Shown in pieces: positions 32,629 through 41,221 of a DNA stretch of 64,000 bases (the first letter of the stretch is position 1; every line of letters starts with the position of its first letter). Location of the stretch: the NCBI RefSeq assembly GCF_016629665.1, contig NZ_JAEPRQ010000001.1, positions 1,178,001 to 1,242,000 of the forward strand. Direction: 5' to 3'. The notes under the pieces were generated by a model that was not told the DNA's origin, ran no database searches, and was given only the letters and a program-made list of their open reading frames with translations. Position numbers and translations under genes: made by a program. The stretch is from Paracoccus caeni. GTDB lineage: Bacteria; Pseudomonadota; Alphaproteobacteria; Rhodobacterales; Rhodobacteraceae.

Positions 32629-32772
32629 TCAGGAGCCGTATTTGCCTTGGAAAACGGGCTCTTGAGTGACCGGGGCCGGGGTCGGGGTCGGCACGTAAAC
32701 GTCAGGCTCCTGACGTTGGCATGCTGCGAAAGCCGAGACCAGCACGAGGCCAAGGATGATTTTCTTCGACAT
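32629..32772 (-). CDS. Very small lipoprotein (47 aa)
   Basis: From ATG 32772 the peptide reads MSKKIILGLVLVSAFAAC and continues with a short Pro/Thr-rich tail (YVPTPTPAPVTQEPV) ending GKYGS. The lipobox FAAC fits lipidation. Such short proline-rich lipoproteins occur as entericidin-like or outer-membrane accessory peptides, but no family can be named. A ribosome-binding site (AGGAGC) precedes the start on the minus strand. Confidence 0.7.
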   Translation of the reverse strand: MSKKIILGLVLVSAFAACQRQEPDVYVPTPTPAPVTQEPVFQGKYGS

Positions 32773-32977
32773 GAATTCTCGCTCCTGTAACGCGGACGCA
32801 TCGGCGCCCGACTGCTCTGATTGAGGCCGGCTTCTTTGTGGGCCGAACCAGAGCTCATCATAGCGTCCGCCCCGGCGCGCGGACAATCCGGGCGGCCTGT
32901 GGGGCGCAGAACTCCGCTTGCCTGTGGCTGCGCTGCATCATTCACGGGTTTGTGCATCACGTTGAAATTCCCGTCGG

Positions 32978-34510
32978 TTACAGGGGAATGTTGTCGTGTT
33001 TCTTCCACGGATTCGTCAGCTTCTTTCCGCGCAAGGACGCAAAGGCACGCGCGACCCGGCGACGGGTCGAATGCGGCTGGATCACCTCGTCGATGAAACC
33101 TTTCTCGGCGGCGATGAAGGGGTTGGCGAAACGATCCTCGTAATCCTTGGTCCGCCCGGCGATCTTTTCGGCATCGCCGAGTTCGCTGCGATAGAGAATC
33201 TCGACCGCGCCCTTCGCCCCCATCACTGCGATTTCCGCGGTGGGCCAGGCGTAATTCATGTCGCCGCGCAGATGTTTCGAGGACATGACATCATATGCCC
33301 CGCCATAGGCCTTGCGGGTGATCACGGTCACTTTCGGCACCGTCGCCTCGCCATAGGCGAACAGCAGCTTCGCCCCGTGCTTGATGACCCCGCCATATTC
33401 CTGACCCGTCCCCGGCAGGAAGCCCGGTACATCAACCAGCGTCAGGATCGGAATTTCGAAGGCATCGCAGAAGCGCACGAAACGCGCGGCCTTACGGCTG
33501 CTGTCGATATCCAGACACCCCGCCAGAACCATCGGCTGATTGGCGACGACGCCAATCGTGCGGCCTTCGATGCGAACAAAGCCTGTAATAATGTTGGCGG
33601 CGAAATCCTTCTGAATCTCGTAGAAATCGCCCTCATCCGCGACCTTCACGATCAGCTCTTTCATGTCATAGGGCTGGTTCGGGTTGTCGGGGATCAGCGT
33701 ATCAAGGCTTTCCTCGATCCGGTCGGGGCTGTCAAAAAATGGCCTGACCGGCACGCCGTCGCGATTGTTCAGCGGCAGGAAGTCGAACAGGCGGCGAATC
33801 TCGGACAGGGCTTCGACATCATCCTCGAACGCGCCATCCGCGACCGAGCTTTTGCGGGTATGGGTCGAAGCGCCGCCAAGCTGCTCGGCGGTGACGACCT
33901 CATTCGTCACCGTTTTCACCACATCCGGGCCGGTCACGAACATATAGCTGGTATCCTTCACCATGAAGATGAAGTCGGTCATGGCGGGCGAATAGACCGC
34001 GCCGCCCGCGCAAGGCCCCATGATGACACTGATCTGCGGGATCACGCCCGAGGCCAGCGTATTACGCTTGAACACCTCGGCATAGCCTGCAAGCGAGGCG
34101 ACGCCTTCCTGAATCCGCGCCCCCCCGGAATCGTTCAGCCCAATCACCGGCGCGCCGTTCTGCACGGCCATATCCATGATCTTGCAGATTTTCTGAGCGT
34201 GGGTTTCCGAAAGAGAACCGCCGAAGACCGTGAAATCCTGGCTGAAGACATAGACGATACGGCCGTTGATCGTGCCCCAGCCGGTGACGACGCCGTCACC
34301 ATAAGGCCGATCGGCTTCCATCCCGAAATCGGTCGAGCGATGGGCCACGAACATATCGAATTCTTCAAAGCTGCCTTCGTCCAGCAGCAGATCAATCCGT
34401 TCGCGCGCTGTCAGTTTGCCCCGCGCATGCTGCGCATCGATCCGCCTCTGTCCCCCGCCCAGACGGGCCTGATCACGACGGCGCTCAAGCTCTTGCAAAA
34501 TGTCTTTCAC
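32978..34510 (-). CDS. pccB: Propionyl-CoA carboxylase beta (carboxyltransferase) subunit
   Basis: This 510-residue carboxyltransferase has the crotonase-like N- and C-terminal halves; conserved stretches include [31 protein letters not shown] and the second half around [13 protein letters not shown]. The GTG at 34510 is chosen because GGGAGGAG lies seven bases upstream and the alignment starts at [11 protein letters not shown]. It transfers the carboxyl group from PccA biotin to propionyl-CoA. Confidence 0.95.
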   Translation of the reverse strand: MKDILQELERRRDQARLGGGQRRIDAQHARGKLTARERIDLLLDEGSFEEFDMFVAHRSTDFGMEADRPYGDGVVTGWGTINGRIVYVFSQDFTVFGGSLSETHAQKICKIMDMAVQNGAPVIGLNDSGGARIQEGVASLAGYAEVFKRNTLASGVIPQISVIMGPCAGGAVYSPAMTDFIFMVKDTSYMFVTGPDVVKTVTNEVVTAEQLGGASTHTRKSSVADGAFEDDVEALSEIRRLFDFLPLNNRDGVPVRPFFDSPDRIEESLDTLIPDNPNQPYDMKELIVKVADEGDFYEIQKDFAANIITGFVRIEGRTIGVVANQPMVLAGCLDIDSSRKAARFVRFCDAFEIPILTLVDVPGFLPGTGQEYGGVIKHGAKLLFAYGEATVPKVTVITRKAYGGAYDVMSSKHLRGDMNYAWPTAEIAVMGAKGAVEILYRSELGDAEKIAGRTKDYEDRFANPFIAAEKGFIDEVIQPHSTRRRVARAFASLRGKKLTNPWKKHDNIPL

Positions 34511-34583
34511 GGCAAACTCCTCCCGGCGAACCTTGCGGAAGGTTAATGCGAGTGACGGGCCGAGCAAAGCAGAATGCAGAAAA

Positions 34584-34631
34584 TTTGCAAAACATTCGCT
34601 GCGACAATCGTGCGAATTGCAAAACTGCAAA
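34584..34631. promoter_or_regulatory. TTTGCAAA-type half-sites upstream of pccB
   Basis: TTTGCAAA occurs at 34584-34591, and TTGCAAA (34617-34623) followed by TGCAAA (34626-34631) lies 33 bases further from the gene. In Rhodobacter sphaeroides the regulator PccR (ScfR family) binds TTTGCAAA repeats at propionyl-CoA genes. The spacing here differs from the simple two-site form, so this is a probable but untested operator region for pccB. Confidence 0.55.
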
Positions 34632-34721
34632 GTGTATACGGTGATGGTATCAGCTAGGCTCAGTGCCCATGGCTTGTTTGATGCCGCTTACCCTGCATCA
34701 TTCAGGTGCAGAACCAGACAA

Positions 34722-34753
34722 GAAAAAGCCCCGCATCTTGCGGGGCTTTTTTA
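34722..34753. terminator. Terminator after glyA (bidirectional form)
   Basis: The perfect 7-bp stem GCCCCGC / GCGGGGC (loop ATCTT) is flanked by AAAAA and TTTTTT. On the minus strand it follows the glyA stop by about 20 bases. Confidence 0.9.
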
Positions 34754-34769
34754 TTCCAATTCGGCCGTC

Positions 34770-36065
34770 TCACATCCCGGCGTAAAGCGGGAAGCGGGCG
34801 CAAAGCTCGGCCACTTCGGCCTTCACCTTTTCCTCGACCTCGGCATTGCCGTCTTCGCCATTGGCGGCAAGTCCATCGACGACTTCGACGATCCAGCGGG
34901 CGATCTGACGGAACTCTTTCTCACCAAAGCCACGGGTGGTGCCTGCCGGTGCGCCCAGACGGATGCCCGAGGTGACGAAGGGTTTTTCCGGGTCGAACGG
35001 CACGCCGTTCTTGTTGGCGGTGATATGGGCGCGGCCAAGGGCTGCTTCGGCGGCCTTGCCGGTCACGCCTTTCGGGCGCAGGTCGGCCAGACACAGGTGG
35101 TTGTCGGTGCCGCCCGAGACGATGTCGATGCCGCCCTTCATCAGCTCATCCGCCATCGCCCGCGCATTGGCGACGACCTGAGCGGCGTAGTCCTTGAACG
35201 AGGGGTCCAGCGCTTCCTTGAACGCCACGGCTTTCGCGGCGATCACATGCATCAGCGGGCCGCCTTGCAGGCCGGGGAAGACGGCGCTGTTGATCTTCTT
35301 GGCGATGTCCGCGTCGTTGGTCAGCACGATGCCGCCACGCGGGCCGCGCAGCGATTTGTGGGTGGTGGTGGTGACGACATGGGCATGCGGCACCGGCGAG
35401 GGGTGCTGACCGCCTGCGACCAGACCGGCGATATGGGCCATGTCCACCATCAGATAGGCGCCGATTTCGTCGGCGATCTTGCGGAATTCGGCCCAGTCCC
35501 AAACCCGGCTATAGGCGGTGCCGCCGGCAAGGATCAGCTTCGGCTTATGCTCCAGCGCCTTTTTGCGGACATCGTCCATATCCAGCAACTGGTCCTGCTG
35601 ACGGACGCCGTAGCTGATGACGTTGAACCATTTGCCCGACATGTTGACCGGCGAGCCGTGGGTCAGGTGACCGCCCGAGTTCAGGTCAAGGCCCATGAAG
35701 GTGTCGCCCGGCTGCAGCAGCGCCAGAAACACCGCCTGGTTCATCTGCGAGCCCGAATTCGGCTGGACGTTGGCAAAGCCTGCGCCGAACAGTTCCTTGG
35801 CGCGTTCGATCGCCAGATCCTCGACGATATCGACATATTGGCAGCCGCCGTAATAGCGCTTGCCCGGATAGCCTTCGGCATATTTGTTGGTCAGGACCGA
35901 GCCCTGCGCCTCCAGCACCGCCTTGGAGACGATGTTTTCCGATGCGATCAGCTCGATCTCGTCGCGCTGACGGCCCAGTTCCTGCCGGATCGCATTGGCG
36001 ATATCGGCATCGCGGGTGGCCAGATCGTCGGTGAAATAGCCGGTGTCCTTGGTGTGGGCGTTCAT
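34770..36065 (-). CDS. glyA: Serine hydroxymethyltransferase
   Basis: This 431-residue PLP enzyme interconverts serine and glycine with tetrahydrofolate and is the main source of one-carbon units. The cofactor lysine lies in [14 protein letters not shown] near residue 230. The ATG at 36065 (MNAHTKDTG) gives the family length; an ATG 15 codons upstream is less likely. It is transcribed alone with a strong terminator, divergent from NAD kinase. Confidence 0.97.
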   Translation of the reverse strand: MNAHTKDTGYFTDDLATRDADIANAIRQELGRQRDEIELIASENIVSKAVLEAQGSVLTNKYAEGYPGKRYYGGCQYVDIVEDLAIERAKELFGAGFANVQPNSGSQMNQAVFLALLQPGDTFMGLDLNSGGHLTHGSPVNMSGKWFNVISYGVRQQDQLLDMDDVRKKALEHKPKLILAGGTAYSRVWDWAEFRKIADEIGAYLMVDMAHIAGLVAGGQHPSPVPHAHVVTTTTHKSLRGPRGGIVLTNDADIAKKINSAVFPGLQGGPLMHVIAAKAVAFKEALDPSFKDYAAQVVANARAMADELMKGGIDIVSGGTDNHLCLADLRPKGVTGKAAEAALGRAHITANKNGVPFDPEKPFVTSGIRLGAPAGTTRGFGEKEFRQIARWIVEVVDGLAANGEDGNAEVEEKVKAEVAELCARFPLYAGM

Positions 36066-36233
36066 CTGTCGCGCGTCCTTCTTCTGGGGCAGGTGCGGAT
36101 GGGATGGCATCTCTTAGCGCAAGGACATGGTTGCCGAAAGTGTCAAAAGCGACCCGTTCGGGCAGGGCGCGACGGGACTTGCCTTCCGGGGTGGCGCAAC
36201 CGATGCTGCGCAGGCCAAGGGGGGCGGGACAGC

Positions 36234-36995
36234 ATGATGCCGAAGCTACATTTCACCGCCAGCGAGTCGAAACTTGCGCAGGATGCGTTGGCCGCGCTGA
36301 CCCGCCGCTATGGGCAATCCTCGCTGGATCAGGCCGAGCGTGTGGTGGCGCTTGGTGGCGACGGGTTCATGCTGCAGACGCTGCACGCGATGCATGGCCG
36401 CGATCTGCCGGTCTATGGCATGAACCGCGGCACCGTCGGCTTTCTGATGAACCATTATCACGAGGAAACCCTGCCCGAGCGTCTGGCCGCGGCAGAGGAG
36501 ACGGTGATCAACCCACTTTGGATGCAGGCCCGATGCGCCGATGGCAGCGTGCAAGAGGCGCTTGCCATTAATGAGGTCAGCCTGCTGCGCGAAGGCCCAC
36601 AGGCGGCGAAGCTGCGCGTTCATGTGGACGGCAAGCTGCGGATGGAGGAACTCGTCTGCGATGGCGCGCTGGTGGCGACGCCTGCGGGGTCCACGGCCTA
36701 TAATTATTCCGCCCATGGCCCGATCCTGCCGATCAATTCCGAGGTGCTGGCGCTGACCGCGATCGCGCCGTTCCGGCCACGCCGCTGGCGGGGGGCGCTG
36801 TTGCCGAAAGACGCGCATGTCGTGATCGAGGTGATGAACCCCGAGCGTCGTCCGGTCATGGCGGATGCGGACAGCCGCTCGGTCCGGCATGTGGTCAGCG
36901 TCGAAATCCGTTCGGCCACAGATATTCGTCACCGGCTGCTGTTCGACAGCGGTCATGGGCTTGAAGAGCGGTTGCTGCGCGAGCAGTTCGTCTGA
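36234..36995 (+). CDS. nadK: NAD kinase
   Basis: This 253-residue cytoplasmic enzyme phosphorylates NAD to NADP. The GGDG motif is at residues 41-44, followed by AINEVSLLR and the ATPAGSTAYNYSAHGP loop, all hallmarks of the family. Two adjacent ATG codons (36234, 36237) could serve as the start. Downstream lie a palindromic repeat and a hairpin that may end the transcript. Confidence 0.94.
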   Translation: MMPKLHFTASESKLAQDALAALTRRYGQSSLDQAERVVALGGDGFMLQTLHAMHGRDLPVYGMNRGTVGFLMNHYHEETLPERLAAAEETVINPLWMQARCADGSVQEALAINEVSLLREGPQAAKLRVHVDGKLRMEELVCDGALVATPAGSTAYNYSAHGPILPINSEVLALTAIAPFRPRRWRGALLPKDAHVVIEVMNPERRPVMADADSRSVRHVVSVEIRSATDIRHRLLFDSGHGLEERLLREQFV

Positions 36996-37008
36996 ATAGG
37001 GGCGGTTA

Positions 37009-37029
37009 GGTGCGTGCAGAGCACGCACC
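37009..37029. repeat. REP-like palindrome, copy 2
   Basis: Arms GGTGCGTGC and GCACGCACC are separated by AGA, identical in the arms to the copy at 25107-25127. It lies 14 bases after the NAD kinase stop and is followed by a second hairpin at 37048-37068 (GTCGCCCCG / CGGGGTGAC with one G-T pair), so the 3' regions of nadK and luxI are highly structured. Confidence 0.75.
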
Positions 37030-37118
37030 CTACGGTTCGGCTGAGGCGTCGCCCCGAAACGGGGTGACGACGACGGTGCCCCCTGCCTTTTGCAGGCAGA
37101 GGGCGTTGTTTGAGCCGA

Positions 37119-37739
37119 TCAGTGCGCAGCAGGTCTTGCGTCAGGCGGCAGCACTTCGCAGGAAAAGGCGAGGAATCGTCCGTCGTCGTTTCGTACCACG
37201 GCGCCCATCGGTTCGGGATGCCAGCCCAGTTTTAACGCCATTCGTAAGAAGGCGGGCGGTCCAAGGAACAGGCATTGCGTCGCATCGACCGTGAACAGAT
37301 AGGCGTTCGCGGTTTCAAGAATACGCTCGGCCAGACCGGGGACGGGCAGGGCCGCGAAGCGGGTCAGCTCCCAGCTATGCTCATCGACCGGGGGCGTGTC
37401 GTCGCAAAGATCGGTCGGCATGCCCGGCAGAAGCCCAAGATGCGCGTCCCGGATCATGTAGGAATAGACGACGACCCCGTTGCCATAGCTTTTGTCGGTG
37501 CGCTTCAGTCGCGCGCCGCCCACCACTTCGCCGCCACGATGGGCGACGACATAGGCAGTGTCGAAGGTGTCGTATTGCTCGAACTCGATCCCTTCGGCGT
37601 GGTGCAGCGGCCAAGCCATGCGGTCCACGAAGATCTGCTTGCGAAAGCGCAGGAAGGATGCGATCAGGTCGAACCGATGCATGTCGCGCGGCAAGACCAG
37701 CACTTCGACGGAGATGCCGTCGTGTGAAAAGTCATTCAT
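37119..37739 (-). CDS. luxI: Acyl-homoserine-lactone synthase (LuxI family)
   Basis: This 206-residue enzyme makes the quorum-sensing signal from S-adenosylmethionine and an acyl-ACP. Conserved LuxI residues are present: R33, F37, W43, D57, D60, R77, E124 and R127, in the blocks RFRKQIFVDRMAWPL, EFEQYDTFDTAYVV and SWELTRFA. An AAGG ribosome-binding site precedes the ATG. It lies 20 bases after a small gene on the same strand and is probably in its operon; the cognate LuxR is divergent. The acyl chain length cannot be read from the sequence. Confidence 0.95.
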   Translation of the reverse strand: MNDFSHDGISVEVLVLPRDMHRFDLIASFLRFRKQIFVDRMAWPLHHAEGIEFEQYDTFDTAYVVAHRGGEVVGGARLKRTDKSYGNGVVVYSYMIRDAHLGLLPGMPTDLCDDTPPVDEHSWELTRFAALPVPGLAERILETANAYLFTVDATQCLFLGPPAFLRMALKLGWHPEPMGAVVRNDDGRFLAFSCEVLPPDARPAAH

Positions 37740-37759
37740 GAAAACACCTTAAAAAATTG

Positions 37760-37969
37760 TTATTGTTTCAAGTAATCAGGCAGTTTCGCCAGCCCCAGAA
37801 ATTGACGGCTTTTCGTTTCGGGATGCGGCAACCACAGACCCCATTGGGTCACTTCGATCGTCAGCACCCCGTCTTCGGCATATTGGTCAAAGTAAGTCAG
37901 CATGGTCTCGACCATGTCCTTACTGAACTCGGCCGTCGCCAGCCGGGCTTCTCTGATTCCACCAACCAT
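37760..37969 (-). CDS. Small hypothetical protein upstream of luxI
   Basis: This 69-residue soluble protein starts MVGGIREARLATAEFSKDM after a strong AAGGAG ribosome-binding site at good spacing, which supports translation. It is mixed helix/strand with no cysteine, signal or membrane segment; the middle reads VLTIEVTQWGLWLPHP. It lies between luxR and luxI and shares a transcript with luxI. No known family is recognised. A role in modulating the LuxR response is possible but only suggested by position. Confidence 0.72.
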   Translation of the reverse strand: MVGGIREARLATAEFSKDMVETMLTYFDQYAEDGVLTIEVTQWGLWLPHPETKSRQFLGLAKLPDYLKQ

Positions 37970-37992
37970 GTTTTGGCACTCCTTCTTTCAAT

Positions 37993-38727
37993 ATGGTTAA
38001 TAAGCCCTGTGCGCGGCCATTTGTCTTTGACAATTTTGTAAAACTGCCTTTCCAGGATGTCCGAAAAGGCATATCGTTCGCTGCAGTTGATGAGTTTGAT
38101 GAGAATACGGTGCTGAAAGATTTGATACCGAACTTCGATGAAGAGATCGCAGCGCTCTACGAGATTGCCCCTTCTGGCTGGATCATGGGATTCAACCTGA
38201 CCTATCGGGGCCCCGAGCATCTGTTCAACGCCTATCCCGAGGCATGGCGCGCGGTCTATGAGGAAAAGAACTACTTCTTCGGCGACCCGATTGCGGTCTG
38301 GACCATCACCCATGACGGCGCTGTGCGCTGGTCCGAGGTGAAGATCCCCGATGTGCGCGGTGTGATGAGCCATGCGAGACGTTACAAGCTGAACTATGGC
38401 GTGGCGATTTCGCGTAAGGTTGCGGGAAAGCGATCTTTCCTGACGTTGTCGCACCCCACGCGAGAGTTTACCGACCCCGAAATCCTGATGGCGCAGACCA
38501 AGTTCACGCTGTGGACCGATCTGGTCCTGAACCGCGCCGCGCTGACCCAGGCAGAGCTTGACGTGCTGCGCTGTTTCCGCGACGGGATGGGGCAGGCCGA
38601 CACGGCCGAGCATCTGGGCATCGCGGAATCGACGGTCAAGCAGCGCGCGATCAAGGCCTGCAACAAGCTGGGCGCCAAGACGCGCACGCAGGCGGTGGCC
38701 TTGGCGGTGGCGCGGAACTATCTTTGA
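37993..38727 (+). CDS. luxR: LuxR-family autoinducer-binding transcriptional regulator
   Basis: This 244-residue protein has an N-terminal autoinducer-binding domain (about residues 35-165, including the conserved W in APSGWIMGFNLTY and the Y/D of FGDPIAVW) and a C-terminal helix-turn-helix with LTQAELDVLRCFRDGM and AEHLGIAESTVKQRA. Only 23 bases separate its start from the divergent small gene, and no ribosome-binding site is visible, so it may be leaderless or start later. It presumably responds to the luxI product. Confidence 0.93.
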   Translation: MVNKPCARPFVFDNFVKLPFQDVRKGISFAAVDEFDENTVLKDLIPNFDEEIAALYEIAPSGWIMGFNLTYRGPEHLFNAYPEAWRAVYEEKNYFFGDPIAVWTITHDGAVRWSEVKIPDVRGVMSHARRYKLNYGVAISRKVAGKRSFLTLSHPTREFTDPEILMAQTKFTLWTDLVLNRAALTQAELDVLRCFRDGMGQADTAEHLGIAESTVKQRAIKACNKLGAKTRTQAVALAVARNYL

Positions 38728-38899
38728 TCCGCGAAACCTTGTCGCACGCAACGCCTTGAGATTGTCCGAAAAGTCATAGCGCTTTTGGCATCGCCTGTCT
38801 GTTGCAGGCGCAGCGGACAGGCGGTGGCATGGCACCGTGCGCGTGGACTTTGAACCGCACTGCGGCTATGGAATGAAGCGATTGCGGGTGGAGCATTGT

Positions 38900-40069
38900 A
38901 TGAAGATTGCGGTTGCAGGTCTGGGCTATGTCGGCCTTTCGAATGCCGTTTTGTTGGCGCAGCATGAAAAAGTGCTGGCACTGGATATCGATGCAAGCCG
39001 GGTTGCGGCGGTCAATGCGCGGCAGAGCCCGATTGAGGATGCCGAGATCGCGCAGTTCTTTGCCACGCGCGATCTGGACCTGACAGCCACGACCGATCCG
39101 GCAGAGGCCTTTGCCGACGCCGATTTCGTTATCGTCGCCACACCCACGAATTACGATCCTGCGACGAACGGCTTTGACACCTCATCGGTTGAAGCGGTGA
39201 TCGCCACCGCGCTGCAGCACGCCCCCGATGCGCCGATCATCGTGAAATCGACGGTCCCGGTCGGCTTCACCGCCCGTCTTCGCGCCCGGACCGGCCATGA
39301 TGGCATCATTTTCTCTCCCGAGTTTCTGCGCGAGGGGAAGGCGCTTTACGACAACCTGCATCCCAGCCGGATCGTCGTCGGCGACCGTGGCGACAAAGCC
39401 CGGCAATTCGCCGATCTGCTGGTCAAAGGCGCGGTGTCCGCGGATGTGCCGGTGCTGTTCACCGACTCGACCGAGGCCGAGGCGATCAAGCTGTTTTCGA
39501 ACACCTATCTTGCGATGCGCGTGGCCTATTTCAACGAATTGGACAGCTATGCGCTGACCCATGGCCTTGATCCGCATGCGATCATCGCGGGCGTCAGTCT
39601 GGACCCGCGCGTCGGGGATTTCTACAACAACCCCTCCTTCGGCTATGGCGGTTACTGCCTGCCCAAGGATACCAAGCAATTGCTGGCCAACTACTCGGAA
39701 GTGCCGCAGAACCTGATCGCGGCCATCGTGGAATCGAACCGCACTCGCAAGGATTTCATTGCCGAACAGATCGTGGCGAGAAACCCGAAGGTCGTCGGCG
39801 TTTACCGGCTGGTGATGAAGGAAGGCTCGGACAATTTCCGCGACAGCGCCATTCAGGGCATCATGAAACGGGTCAAGGCCAAGGGCATTCCCTGTATCGT
39901 TTATGAACCGGCGCTTCCTGCCGATGATTTCTTCCGCTCGCCGGTGATCCGCGATCTGGAGACGTTCAAGCAGCAAGCGGACGTGATCATCGCCAACCGG
40001 CTGAATGCAGAAATCGAGGATGTCGCCGACAAGGTCTTCACCCGCGATCTGCTGCAACGGGACATCTGA
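38900..40069 (+). CDS. ugd: UDP-glucose 6-dehydrogenase
   Basis: This 389-residue enzyme oxidises UDP-glucose to UDP-glucuronate for polysaccharide synthesis. It has a Rossmann GLGYVG motif near residue 8, the VATPTNYD segment and the catalytic cysteine in [16 protein letters not shown] near residue 253. ATG 38900 ([14 protein letters not shown]) follows GTGGAGC and fits the family; a longer frame upstream is not conserved. The adjacent quorum-sensing genes make quorum control of exopolysaccharide plausible but unproven. Confidence 0.93.
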   Translation: MKIAVAGLGYVGLSNAVLLAQHEKVLALDIDASRVAAVNARQSPIEDAEIAQFFATRDLDLTATTDPAEAFADADFVIVATPTNYDPATNGFDTSSVEAVIATALQHAPDAPIIVKSTVPVGFTARLRARTGHDGIIFSPEFLREGKALYDNLHPSRIVVGDRGDKARQFADLLVKGAVSADVPVLFTDSTEAEAIKLFSNTYLAMRVAYFNELDSYALTHGLDPHAIIAGVSLDPRVGDFYNNPSFGYGGYCLPKDTKQLLANYSEVPQNLIAAIVESNRTRKDFIAEQIVARNPKVVGVYRLVMKEGSDNFRDSAIQGIMKRVKAKGIPCIVYEPALPADDFFRSPVIRDLETFKQQADVIIANRLNAEIEDVADKVFTRDLLQRDI

Positions 40070-40075
40070 GCCAAA

Positions 40076-41221
40076 GTGACGCCCGAGGCCCGCATATCCG
40101 CCGCGATCGAGGTGCTGGACCGGGTGCTGGAGGGTCAGCCCGCCGAACAATCCCTGCTGCGTTGGTCTCGCGCCAGTCGTTTTGCCGGCTCGGGTGATCG
40201 CGCAGCGGTTCGCGATCTGGTTTTCGACGCCTTGCGGCGGCGCAATTCACTGGCTGCCGCCGGAGGGGCGCTGACCGGGCGCGGCCTGATGATTGGCCTG
40301 ATCCGTCTGGATGGTCGCGATCCGGCGCAGGTCTTCACCGGACAAGGCCACGCCCCCGCACCGCTGACCGAGGCCGAGGCGGTTGGCGCTGACGATACCG
40401 CTGCGGTCGATCTGCCCCACTGGCTTTTGCCTTTGTGGCGGGGGGCGCTTGGGGATGATGCGGATCTCATGGCGCAGATGATGACGGAACGCGCGCCGGT
40501 CTGGCTCCGGGTCAATCCCCGGCGCGGCGACCGGCAGCAGGCGATTGCGTCTTTGGCTGCGGACGGGATCGACGCAGTGGCGGATGATCGTCTGCAAACC
40601 GCGCTGAAAGTCACCGCGAATGAGCGTCGGCTGTCGCAATCCACCGCTTATCGCGATGGTCTGGTGGAATTGCAGGATCTGTCGCCGCAACTGGCCTGCG
40701 CGGCGCTGCCGCTGTCGCCGGGTCAACGGGTGCTGGATTACTGCGCGGGCGGCGGCGGCAAGGCGCTGGCGCTGGCCTCGCGGATGCAGCCTTTGCGGAT
40801 GACCGCCCATGATGCCGATCCCGCGCGGATGGCCGATCTGCCTGCGCGCGCCAAACGGGCCGGGGTGAAGATCGAGGTCGCGACGGGCGTGACCGGCGCG
40901 TTCGATCTGGTTGTGACCGACGTTCCCTGTTCCGGTTCCGGGACATGGCGGCGGACCCCCGATCAGAAATGGCGTCTGACACGGGCAAAGCTGGATGAGG
41001 TTATCGCGGTGCAGGCGGACATCCTGCGCAAGGCAGCGCCGCATGTCCGCCCCGGCGGGCATCTGGCCTATATGACCTGCTCGGTTTTCGAGGAAGAGAA
41101 TGGCGCGCAGATCGACCGCTTTCTGCAGCAATCCGGTTTCACGGAAACGCTGCGCCAGCGCTGGACGCCAATTGACGCCAGCGACGGCTTTTTCCTGTCG
41201 CTCTCGCGGCGAGACGGCTGA
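40076..41221 (+). CDS. rsmB: RsmB/NOP-family rRNA (cytosine-C5) methyltransferase
   Basis: This 381-residue SAM-dependent methyltransferase has the family cysteines in DVPCSGSGTWRR and MTCSVFEEEN, a glycine-rich SAM site VLDYCAGGGGKALALA, and an N-terminal NusB-like helical part. It most likely methylates 16S rRNA C967; another rRNA cytosine target is possible. It starts at GTG 40076, six bases after ugd, and its stop overlaps the next ATG by one base. Confidence 0.88.
   Translation: MTPEARISAAIEVLDRVLEGQPAEQSLLRWSRASRFAGSGDRAAVRDLVFDALRRRNSLAAAGGALTGRGLMIGLIRLDGRDPAQVFTGQGHAPAPLTEAEAVGADDTAAVDLPHWLLPLWRGALGDDADLMAQMMTERAPVWLRVNPRRGDRQQAIASLAADGIDAVADDRLQTALKVTANERRLSQSTAYRDGLVELQDLSPQLACAALPLSPGQRVLDYCAGGGGKALALASRMQPLRMTAHDADPARMADLPARAKRAGVKIEVATGVTGAFDLVVTDVPCSGSGTWRRTPDQKWRLTRAKLDEVIAVQADILRKAAPHVRPGGHLAYMTCSVFEEENGAQIDRFLQQSGFTETLRQRWTPIDASDGFFLSLSRRDG

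Noticed and set aside
37970-38060. A lux box between the small gene and luxR
   Set aside because: I looked for a 18-20 bp dyad of the lux-box type and found none convincing in the short gap or the first codons of luxR.
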